Of a stretch of 6,087 nucleotides of DNA, positions 1 to 5,330 are shown piece by piece. Below the pieces are notes generated by a model. It did not search any database. It saw only the letters and a list, made by a program, of their open reading frames with translations, and was not told where the DNA came from. Source of the DNA: RGIG5612 sp045604025 (GTDB taxonomy: Bacteria > Bacillota > Clostridia > Lachnospirales > Lachnospiraceae); assembly GCA_045604025.1 (NCBI GenBank), contig JAZUNG010000211.1, forward strand, positions 1 to 6,087, in the 5' to 3' direction. How positions within the stretch are numbered: position 1 is the first letter of the stretch; each line of letters opens with the position of its first letter. A program made the position numbers and the translations under genes.

Positions 1-1204
1 AGTGGGTGCATCTTCTTGCTATTCTTCTGGACTTTCGGACCTTCATTATGATCCATATCGCGATCACCAGTGCTATGGCTATACCTGTAACCCACAGGTA
101 GACGGCCAGCTGGTTGTCATCTGTCTTTACCGAGAGCCACAGTTCATTCATCAGCTGATTCCCTTCTTCTGACAGGGCTTTGTATGCCATGCCGTCTGCA
201 AGTACATCATCCGAAGGATATGCGATCTCATTTTCTACTATCTCCTCATCCATAAAGTCCTTGGCTGAAGGAATAGGAGTGGAGTAGCCCAGGTATTCCA
301 GATTCTGTCCGCTGACTTCAGGGTCACACAGGAAGTTGATGAACAGCTCCGCTTCCTCCTTGTGCTGGCAGCTGGTCGGGATACACATGGCATCCACGAA
401 CAGGTTGAATCCTTCCGGTGGAGCAAGGAATGCCAGGTCTTCGTTTTCCTCCACCATCAAAAGATAGTCTCCTGCATAGTAAGGCGCGATCCATGCCTCT
501 GCGCGTTCCATCTTGTCAAATATCTGGTCCATGACATAGCTCTGTACCAGATTCTTCTGTTCTTTCAGTTTATCGCGGGCGGCAGAGAGCTCTTCGGGAT
601 CTTCGGTATTGATGCTGTAGCCCAGCAGCGCTTCCGCGATGGCAAATGAGTCGCGGCAGTTATCGAACATCAGTATCTTACCGGCATAAGTCGGATTCCA
701 CAGGACATCCCATCCGGTCACATCGTCTTCATTAACATAACGTGTATTGTAGATCAGCCCGACATATCCCCAGGTATATGGCACCGAATATTTATTCTCC
801 GGGTCATATGCCATATTCTTGAATGAGTCGTCAATCAGCTCGTAATTCGGGACATTGTCCAGGTTGATCGGAAGCAGCATGTCCTCACGGATCAGCTTCT
901 CTATCATATAGTCTGAAGGGATGATGACATCATAGCTGGCACCGCCTGTCTTCAGCTTGGTATACATGGTCTCGTTGCTGTCGTATGTCAGATAGTTGAC
1001 CTTGATATCCGGATATGCAGCCTCGAACTCTTTGATGACGTCAATATAGTCATCGGTTCCGTCTGAGATATACTGACCCCAGTTGTAGACTGTCAGGGTA
1101 GTGGCAGCGCCATGAACCTCAGCTGCGGGAGCTGAGACCATAATGGCAGCAAGTGCCAGCATACAGCCTAAGAATAAACAGAGAGATGAACGCAGCTTTC
1201 TCAT
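1..1204 (-). CDS. potD: Spermidine/putrescine ABC transporter substrate-binding protein PotD, C-terminally membrane-anchored (3' end outside window)
   Basis: This is the extracellular polyamine-binding component that hands substrate to PotB/PotC. The frame is open for 401 codons from ATG at 1204 to the window edge, and the stop is not seen. Residues 1-33 look like a signal peptide: basic MRKLR, a hydrophobic core, then a possible Ala-Pro-Ala cleavage site at 25-27. Family hallmarks follow: LTVYNWGQYI (37-46), DSNETMY-KLK (75-85), YDVIIPSDY (91-99), a VPYTWGYVGLIYN stretch, FVDAM-IP (269-276) and GYSTPIPSA near the C-terminal lobe. Trp42, Tyr45, Ser97, Tyr99 and Asp271 fall where E. coli PotD has ligand-contacting residues (aligned by eye). 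Unusually, residues 366-387 form a hydrophobic helix followed by a basic tail (KVRKSRR), so the protein is probably anchored by its C-terminus rather than by a lipid. Its ATG overlaps the potC stop (ATGA), with a modest ribosome binding site, GAGGTGG, upstream. The substrate could be putrescine, spermidine or both. Confidence 0.93.
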   Translation of the reverse strand, partial: MRKLRSSLCLFLGCMLALAAIMVSAPAAEVHGAATTLTVYNWGQYISDGTDDYIDVIKEFEAAYPDIKVNYLTYDSNETMYTKLKTGGASYDVIIPSDYMIEKLIREDMLLPINLDNVPNYELIDDSFKNMAYDPENKYSVPYTWGYVGLIYNTRYVNEDDVTGWDVLWNPTYAGKILMFDNCRDSFAIAEALLGYSINTEDPEELSAARDKLKEQKNLVQSYVMDQIFDKMERAEAWIAPYYAGDYLLMVEENEDLAFLAPPEGFNLFVDAMCIPTSCQHKEEAELFINFLCDPEVSGQNLEYLGYSTPIPSAKDFMDEEIVENEIAYPSDDVLADGMAYKALSEEGNQLMNELWLSVKTDDNQLAVYLWVTGIAIALVIAIWIIMKVRKSRRIARRCTH

Positions 1205-2043
1205 GCTTCCACCTCTGCTTTCCTTGTGCCTCTGAATGCGCGCAGACGGTTTCTGGTCTGTACCTTGTCACGGTTCTGAATGATATTCATCACTATCATC
1301 AGCACGAGGATCACGATGAACATCAGTGTGAACAGGGCATACAGCTTCGGATGTATGGGCTTCTTGGTGTAGTTGTAGATCTCAACTGGAAGGGTGACGA
1401 AGCTAGAGCCTGTTACGAAGTATGAAATAACGAAGTCATCCAGTGACATGGTCAGGCTCATCAGAGCACCCGCCACTATGCCCGGCATGATCTCGTGTAT
1501 GGTAACCTTGAAGAAAGCCTGTACCGGTGTGCAGCCCAGATCGAGGGCAGCTTCGGTAAGGTTCGGATCCATCTGATGGAGCTTCGGCATGACGTTCAGG
1601 ATCACATAAGGCAGATTGAAGGTCACATGCGCTACCAGAAGGGTTCCGAATCCCAGTATGGAGTTGATCTTCAGCATGGATCCTGTAAATGCGAAGAGCA
1701 GTGCCAGAGATACACCGGTAACGATATCCGGGTTGGTCATGGGGATATTCGTCACACCCATTCCAAACAATCTCATCCTGCCACGCATGTTGAAGATGCC
1801 GACGGATGCCATGGTACCCAGGGCAGTTGCCAATATAGTGGAGCTGAGTGCAACTATCACGGAGTTCAGCACCAGGTTCAGCAGGGCACCGTCCTTGAAG
1901 AGCTCGCCGTACTGTCTGAACGTGAACTGTTCAAAGACTGCCAGGTCGGTACCTGTATTGAATGACGCGATAGCCAGGATCAGTATTGGTATATACAGGA
2001 ATATAAATACTATAACAGTTATGACGCGGGAGGCCTTTTTCAT
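1201..2043 (-). CDS. potC: Spermidine/putrescine ABC transporter permease PotC
   Basis: This is an inner-membrane permease subunit, predicted to pair with PotB to form the polyamine channel. The 280-aa length is close to that usual for the family. Several hydrophobic segments are visible, at about residues 7-28, 56-83, 105-120, 130-152, 187-212 and 233-255. The cytoplasmic EAA loop that contacts the ATPase is clear: EAALDLGCTPVQAFFKVT (164-181), with the conserved Gly170 and the following Pro187-Gly188. The LDDFVISYFVTG motif (201-212) is typical of PotC. The protein ends in a basic, polar cytoplasmic tail. Translation starts at an ATG that overlaps the potB stop by 4 nt (ATGA), with a strong AAGGAGG ribosome binding site about 6 nt upstream inside potB. 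The stop in turn overlaps the start of potD, so the three genes are probably translationally coupled. The family call is secure; the exact polyamine is not readable from the permease. Confidence 0.95.
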   Translation of the reverse strand: MKKASRVITVIVFIFLYIPILILAIASFNTGTDLAVFEQFTFRQYGELFKDGALLNLVLNSVIVALSSTILATALGTMASVGIFNMRGRMRLFGMGVTNIPMTNPDIVTGVSLALLFAFTGSMLKINSILGFGTLLVAHVTFNLPYVILNVMPKLHQMDPNLTEAALDLGCTPVQAFFKVTIHEIMPGIVAGALMSLTMSLDDFVISYFVTGSSFVTLPVEIYNYTKKPIHPKLYALFTLMFIVILVLMIVMNIIQNRDKVQTRNRLRAFRGTRKAEVEA

Positions 2044-2855
2044 GCTGCACCTCCTTCGTCAGTATCATACTTGGTGAAGTGATTGGATATGCCTACGCAG
2101 ATAAAGATAAGTATCATCAATATCAGCGACATGGCAGCTCCGAGGTTCGGATTGTAGGCGCCTTTGAACTGTGACTCGATGATATCACCCACCATGACAG
2201 CTCCGGTAGAGCCCCACTTCTGGGAAATATAGAAGGTGGAAACCGCAGGTACGAATACCATGGTGATGCCGGATGCAACACCCGGAAGAGACAGTGGGAA
2301 GATGACCTTGGTCAGGACCTGTGCCTTGTTGCAGCCCAGATCCTCCGCAGCCTCGACCAGCTTGGGACTGATCTTCATGATACTGGTATAGAGGGGCAGT
2401 ATCATGTATGGCAGGTAGTTGTAGACCATACCAAGTACGACCGCACCGCTGTTTCTGATGAGCGGAAGCGGAGAAAGCCCCAGCGAGGTGATCAGATTGT
2501 TGATGATACCGGTATCTTCGAGCATGGCAACCCATACCAGTGTCCTGAGCAGGAAGCTCAGACACATGGGGAGCATGATCAGCATTTCCAGGATGGACTG
2601 CGTGCGCGGTTTGGCCTGTGCGATGGTATAAGCTACCGGGTAGCCGATGATCAGGCAGACTGCCGTTGCAGCTACGCTCAGCCAGATCGATCTGAGAAAG
2701 ATAGGCGCGTAATCCAGGATGCCTGAGAGATTGGCCAGTGTAAAGCCGGAGGCATCATGCGAGGTAAATGTATAATATATGACTATCCCGAGAGGGATCA
2801 GTGTAAACAGCAGCATCCAGACCATGTAAGGAACTGCCAGAACCTTGCGTCTCAA
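2040..2855 (-). CDS. potB: Spermidine/putrescine ABC transporter permease PotB
   Basis: This is the second permease subunit of the polyamine importer, 271 aa, of usual family length. Hydrophobic segments lie near residues 8-29, 56-80, 88-110, 135-160, 189-210 and 236-256. The EAA loop reads EAAEDLGCNKAQVLTKVIFPLSLPG (168-192), with the conserved Gly174 and Pro191-Gly192, which marks the coupling helix that docks on PotA. The chosen start is a TTG at 2855, three bases after the potA stop. It is supported by a strong GAGGAGGA ribosome binding site made by the last Glu codons of potA, and by an N-terminus (MRRKVLAVPYMVWM) of the expected basic-then-hydrophobic type. The next in-frame ATG, at Met11, falls inside the first membrane helix and is unlikely. 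The gene ends in a 4-nt ATGA overlap with potC. PotB and PotC are told apart here by gene order and by the LDDFVISYF motif in the other subunit. Confidence 0.95.
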   Translation of the reverse strand: MRRKVLAVPYMVWMLLFTLIPLGIVIYYTFTSHDASGFTLANLSGILDYAPIFLRSIWLSVAATAVCLIIGYPVAYTIAQAKPRTQSILEMLIMLPMCLSFLLRTLVWVAMLEDTGIINNLITSLGLSPLPLIRNSGAVVLGMVYNYLPYMILPLYTSIMKISPKLVEAAEDLGCNKAQVLTKVIFPLSLPGVASGITMVFVPAVSTFYISQKWGSTGAVMVGDIIESQFKGAYNPNLGAAMSLILMILIFICVGISNHFTKYDTDEGGAA

Positions 2856-2858
2856 CGG

Positions 2859-3977
2859 CTATTCCTCCTCTGTCTCGTCTGCAACCGCTATCTCATCATA
2901 TTCCTCGGAATATGAACTGTAGTCACCGAACATGCCTGAATACTCACTCTTCGGCATGATATGTATATCGTCAGGATCCAGACGTATGCCTATATATGAT
3001 CCTTCCGGATGATAGTCCGTAGTCTGGATCAGCCATTTGAATCCCATGAAATCAACGATGGTGTCATAGTGTACGCCCTTGAATGTAACTGATGTTACCG
3101 TGCCGCACAGGTGGCCTGAGTCAGCCGGAACGATATCTATATCCTCAGGACGGATAACAACGTCAACGTCTTCATTTGGCGCAAATCCCTTGTCCACACA
3201 GACAAACTCTCTGCCGAACATCTTTACACGGAAGTCTTCCAGCATGACACCGTCAATGATATTGGACTCGCCGATGAAGTCTGCAACGAAGGCGTTGGCA
3301 GGCTCGTTGTAGATGCTCTCGGGAGTGCCTATCTGCTGGATCTTGCCGCCGTCCATGACGACCACGGTATCGGACATGGACAGAGCCTCTTCCTGATCGT
3401 GGGTAACATAGACGAATGTGATGCCGACCTCCTGCTGGATACGCTTCAGCTCATTCTGCATGTCTTTGCGCAGACGCAGATCCAGGGCACCTAAAGGTTC
3501 GTCCAGGAGCAGGACCTTGGGACGGTTGATCAGCGCGCGGGCTATGGCAACACGCTGCTGCTGTCCGCCGGAAAGAGATGTGATCTTGCGGTTTTCGAAG
3601 CCTTTCAGAGATACGCTGTCCAGCATTTCCGTAACGCGTTTGTCGATCTCTGCCTCGGGAAGCCTGGCTATCTTCAGCCCGAAAGCGATATTGTCATACA
3701 CGTCCAGATGCGGGAACAGGGCATAGTTCTGGAATACGGTATTGATCTGCCTTTTGTATGCGGGAACGGAACTGATGTCTTCTCCGGCGAAAAGAACATC
3801 TCCGCTTGTAGGCGTCTGAAAGCCTGCAATGATACGGAGAGTAGTGGTTTTTCCACAGCCGGAGGGACCCAGGAGAGTCACAAACTGTTTGTCTTCAATG
3901 TCAAGATTGATGGAATCGAGAACTCTGGTGGAGCCGAACTCCATGACCAGGTTCTTAAGGGATATTAAAGCACACAA
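2859..3977 (-). CDS. potA: Spermidine/putrescine ABC transporter ATP-binding protein PotA
   Basis: This cytoplasmic ATPase powers polyamine uptake through PotB/PotC. In its 372 aa all nucleotide-binding motifs are intact: Walker A GPSGCGKT (37-44), Q-loop Gln83 in VFQNYALFPH, signature LSGGQ (135-139), Walker B VLLLDE (155-160, catalytic Glu160), D-loop around 164-166 and switch His193 in VTHDQEEA. After about residue 270 comes a TOBE-type regulatory domain (VVIRPEDIDIV onward), then a strongly acidic tail ending DETEEE. The only plausible start is a TTG at 3977. It lies directly after the mecA-like stop codon and in the same frame, so no upstream extension is possible. The next ATG, at codon 12, would remove the first beta strand. 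I see no good ribosome binding site before this TTG, so translation probably depends on ribosomes finishing mecA. The codons at the 3' end supply the ribosome binding site of potB. Confidence 0.95.
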   Translation of the reverse strand: MCALISLKNLVMEFGSTRVLDSINLDIEDKQFVTLLGPSGCGKTTTLRIIAGFQTPTSGDVLFAGEDISSVPAYKRQINTVFQNYALFPHLDVYDNIAFGLKIARLPEAEIDKRVTEMLDSVSLKGFENRKITSLSGGQQQRVAIARALINRPKVLLLDEPLGALDLRLRKDMQNELKRIQQEVGITFVYVTHDQEEALSMSDTVVVMDGGKIQQIGTPESIYNEPANAFVADFIGESNIIDGVMLEDFRVKMFGREFVCVDKGFAPNEDVDVVIRPEDIDIVPADSGHLCGTVTSVTFKGVHYDTIVDFMGFKWLIQTTDYHPEGSYIGIRLDPDDIHIMPKSEYSGMFGDYSSYSEEYDEIAVADETEEE

Positions 3978-4733
3978 CTACACACTGGCAAGTTTCTGAA
4001 GTGCTCCGGAAGGGATGATCATGTCGAAATGTTCACCCATAAAAGCACCCCTGGCAAAACCCGTAGGTTCCTTGCTGCCATATTCTAACGCTAGGTTACA
4101 TATATGTCCGAATGTATGCACGGACCGGGTTGAATTGACAAGCATCAGATAATACCTGTCATTGTCAGGCGACTTGTACAGGGTGCTCTCACCCTTGAAA
4201 GATGCGCCTGCCTTATGGGCAAAATCAATGACTGCATCAAGGTCTGCGAAAGAGAAGGTCATCTCGCGCGGGGCAGAAGAGGACCTGGCAGGAGCCGGAG
4301 GTGCAGGTCTGGAAGGAGTCTTGCTGTACGCAGGTGTTCCTGCGACTCCATCCTCAAGGAAATGATCGTCAGAGAGGCTGTCTATCAGTTCATCGAGCTC
4401 AGCACTGTCAGCCGTCTCCGGATCGTCATCTGAAAACATCAGATCCGCAACACTGGACAGCCCTGAAAATCCCTGATCCAGATCGTCAGGCTCATCAACC
4501 TTGGTTATCATCAGGACTATGCAGTCCATGGAAACCGGGATGGCCTCGATCATAAGAGCGTCACTGGCCTCAAAACCGAACTCATTGAAAGCCTGGTCCA
4601 TCATATCCTGGAACAGGTCTTTAGTCTTCTCTGTGCCATAGGCCAGCTCACTCAGTTTGATCTGGTGAAATGCCAGGTCTGAGCGGGTCAGAGTACACTT
4701 TATCTGGTTTTCATTGATGAGTTCTATTTTCAT
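3978..4733 (-). CDS. mecA: MecA-family adaptor protein (negative regulator/ClpC adaptor type)
   Basis: MecA proteins are adaptors that deliver specific targets to the ClpC unfoldase for degradation by ClpP; in Bacillus subtilis the target is ComK. This 251-aa protein shows the family layout. The N-terminal domain (1-80) begins MKIELINENQIKCTLTRSDL and continues with an LFQDMMDQAFNEFGF helix. A variable linker (about 83-156) is acidic first and then rich in Pro, Ala and Ser. The C-terminal domain (157-251) holds FSFADLDAVIDFA, STLYKSPDNDRYYLML and LALEYGSKE, ending MIIPSGALQKLASV. I chose ATG 4733 because the family N-terminus begins there; the upstream 20 codons look non-coding. There is no Shine-Dalgarno sequence before this ATG (the upstream bases read TTCTTTTCCT). 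It is the first gene of the operon and abuts potA. Which protein it targets, and whether it affects polyamine uptake, cannot be read from the sequence. Confidence 0.88.
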   Translation of the reverse strand: MKIELINENQIKCTLTRSDLAFHQIKLSELAYGTEKTKDLFQDMMDQAFNEFGFEASDALMIEAIPVSMDCIVLMITKVDEPDDLDQGFSGLSSVADLMFSDDDPETADSAELDELIDSLSDDHFLEDGVAGTPAYSKTPSRPAPPAPARSSSAPREMTFSFADLDAVIDFAHKAGASFKGESTLYKSPDNDRYYLMLVNSTRSVHTFGHICNLALEYGSKEPTGFARGAFMGEHFDMIIPSGALQKLASV

Positions 4734-4739
4734 AGGAAA

Positions 4740-4768
4740 AGAATACTTTAAAATGCTTGAAAAATCAA
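4740..4768 (-). promoter_or_regulatory. Candidate promoter P2 of mecA-potABCD (would give a leaderless transcript)
   Basis: On the minus strand TTGATT (4768-4763) and TATTCT (4745-4740) are separated by 17 nt; each matches 4 of 6 consensus bases. A start site seven bases past the -10 would fall on the A of the mecA ATG (4733). That fits the absence of a ribosome binding site, but the match is weak and the region is AT-rich, so chance is possible. Confidence 0.35.
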
Positions 4769-4780
4769 TAAAAAAATAAT

Positions 4781-4809
4781 ATAATATCTGCACGCTGAGA
4801 GCGGGTCTA
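4781..4809 (-). promoter_or_regulatory. Candidate promoter P1 of mecA-potABCD
   Basis: On the minus strand TAGACC (4809-4804, 4 of 6 consensus bases) and TATTAT (4786-4781, 5 of 6) are separated by 17 nt. Transcription would begin near 4774 and give an AT-rich leader of about 41 nt without a Shine-Dalgarno sequence. This is the better consensus match of the two candidates upstream of mecA. No terminator was seen between mecA and potD, so the five genes would form one transcript. Confidence 0.45.
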
Positions 4810-4846
4810 TTTGTATATTTTTAAGCAGACCTGTTCAGGCATTCTT

Positions 4847-4868
4847 ATGGATCTGATTCATGATCCGT
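4847..4868. repeat. Short imperfect dyad in the divergent intergenic region
   Basis: GGATC (4849-4853) and GATCC (4862-4866) face each other across 8 nt. One G-T wobble and one A-T pair extend the arms to 7 bp. The dyad lies between the leftward and rightward promoter candidates, so it could be an operator for a divergent regulator. Arms this short can also arise by chance. Confidence 0.3.
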
Positions 4869-4888
4869 TTCCCATTTTTTAGGCCCGT

Positions 4889-4917
4889 TTGAGGCGAAGC
4901 CATGCCCGGGGTATACG
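4889..4917 (+). promoter_or_regulatory. Candidate promoter for the 68-aa gene
   Basis: TTGAGG (4889-4894) and TATACG (4912-4917) are separated by 17 nt, each matching 4 of 6 consensus bases. Transcription would start near 4924, leaving a leader of about 59 nt before the ATG at 4983. Apart from this and the mecA promoter candidates, the 249-bp intergenic stretch 4734-4982 shows no gene. Confidence 0.3.
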
Positions 4918-4982
4918 GAATATTATCACTTTTTTTCACCCCTTTGGCCCTGGGTAAATCTATCTACAAGGAAAGGAGGAGT

Positions 4983-5189
4983 ATGACAAGAGAACAGAAG
5001 GTCAGTTACATCGAGTATCTCAAAATGAAGGCAGATCTGAGTTCGGCATATGAGCAGGGCACTATGCTGCTTCTGGACGGGATGAGGGTCTTACCGGCAG
5101 ATATTGCAGGCGCCTGCGTTTTCCGCGAGGAGAACATTTATATGAAGGCTGTATCGGATGATATGCTGAAGTTTGAGCACATGAACTGA
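4983..5189 (+). CDS. Small hypothetical protein (68 aa)
   Basis: I do not recognise this protein. It starts MTREQKVSYIEYLKMKADL, continues with a LLLDGMRVLPADIAGACVF stretch and ends AVSDDMLKFEHMN. It is soluble-looking, with no signal peptide or membrane helix, and appears helical at its N-terminus, which is rich in Lys and Glu. The ATG at 4983 is preferred because an AAGGAAAGGAGGA purine run sits directly before it. An in-frame ATG at 4902 would add 27 residues that do not look like protein. That upstream ATG has only a weak GAGG site. The gene is divergent from mecA and lies 10 bp before the left arm of the inverted repeat at 5200. No terminator is evident after the stop, so read-through into the next gene is possible. 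Its role is unknown. Confidence 0.7.
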   Translation: MTREQKVSYIEYLKMKADLSSAYEQGTMLLLDGMRVLPADIAGACVFREENIYMKAVSDDMLKFEHMN

Positions 5190-5199
5190 CAAAAAAACG

Positions 5200-5215
5200 G
5201 CCATAATAACCTCTC
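5200..5215. repeat. Left arm of a perfect 16-bp inverted repeat
   Basis: GCCATAATAACCTCTC is the exact reverse complement of 5315-5330. The match stops at 16 bp on both sides. The arms enclose 99 bp that contain a promoter. A perfect 16-bp match so close by is very unlikely by chance. No target-site duplication flanks the pair (AAAACG on the left, ATCAGG on the right), which argues against a simple transposon end. On the minus strand this arm is a copy of the downstream gene's ribosome binding site and ATG. Confidence 0.9.
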
Positions 5216-5262
5216 CGGTGCTTCATTTTTACGCTTCGGAAGAGAATCTCTGACCATATTAA

Positions 5263-5291
5263 TTGCTTAACTGAAACGAAAGTGATATAAT
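5263..5291 (+). promoter_or_regulatory. Promoter with consensus extended -10 for the SH3-domain gene
   Basis: TTGCTT (5263-5268) and a perfect TATAAT (5286-5291) are 17 nt apart. The TG at 5283-5284 makes TGATATAAT, a full extended -10, which compensates for the weak -35 (3 of 6). Transcription should start near 5298 and give a leader of about 28 nt carrying AGAGG as ribosome binding site 5 nt before ATG 5326. This transcript would exclude the left repeat arm. Confidence 0.75.
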
Positions 5292-5304
5292 ACCTTGTCA
5301 CTTT
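5279..5304. repeat. Dyad AAAGTGA/TCACTTT around the -10 element
   Basis: AAAGTGA (5279-5285) is the exact reverse complement of TCACTTT (5298-5304), with 12 nt between the arms that include the whole TATAAT. The dyad covers the -10 and the predicted start site, where a repressor dimer would block RNA polymerase. It is a candidate operator; the 7-bp arms leave some room for chance. Confidence 0.5.
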
Positions 5305-5314
5305 ATGAATTTAT

Positions 5315-5330
5315 GAGAGGTTATTATGGC
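5315..5330. repeat. Right arm of the perfect 16-bp inverted repeat, holding the RBS and start codon
   Basis: GAGAGGTTATTATGGC contains the AGAGG ribosome binding site (5316-5320) and the ATG (5326-5328) of the following gene. Because it is the reverse complement of 5200-5215, inversion of the segment between the arms would leave this start region unchanged while reversing the promoter. Confidence 0.9.

Noticed and set aside
362..649. Plus-strand open frame of 95 codons
   Set aside because: It lies opposite potD, whose translation matches the PotD family throughout; the plus-strand product has no recognisable features.
1153..2077. Several plus-strand open frames (1153-1425, 1394-1576, 1495-1965, 1616-2077)
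   Set aside because: They are antisense to potC (and the potD start) and overlap one another; composition is typical of shadow frames, rich in His, Gln and Cys.
2185..2565. Minus-strand 126-codon open frame
   Set aside because: It sits in another frame inside potB, which has clear permease motifs.
4847..4880. Dyad followed by a T-run as an intrinsic terminator
   Set aside because: The stem is weak, the T-run starts several bases after it, and no plus-strand gene lies upstream for it to terminate.
5062..5301. Minus-strand 79-codon open frame across the inverted repeat
   Set aside because: It is antisense to the 68-aa gene, runs through the promoter region and has no supporting RBS or family resemblance.
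5305..5316. Mini-frame ATG AAT TTA TGA in the leader of the SH3-domain gene
   Set aside because: Three codons with no room for an RBS on the predicted short leader; most likely chance in AT-rich sequence.
5200..5330. Miniature transposon (MITE) with 16-bp terminal repeats
   Set aside because: No target-site duplication flanks the arms and the right arm is a functional RBS and start codon; not fully excluded, but the invertible promoter or RNA stem explains more.
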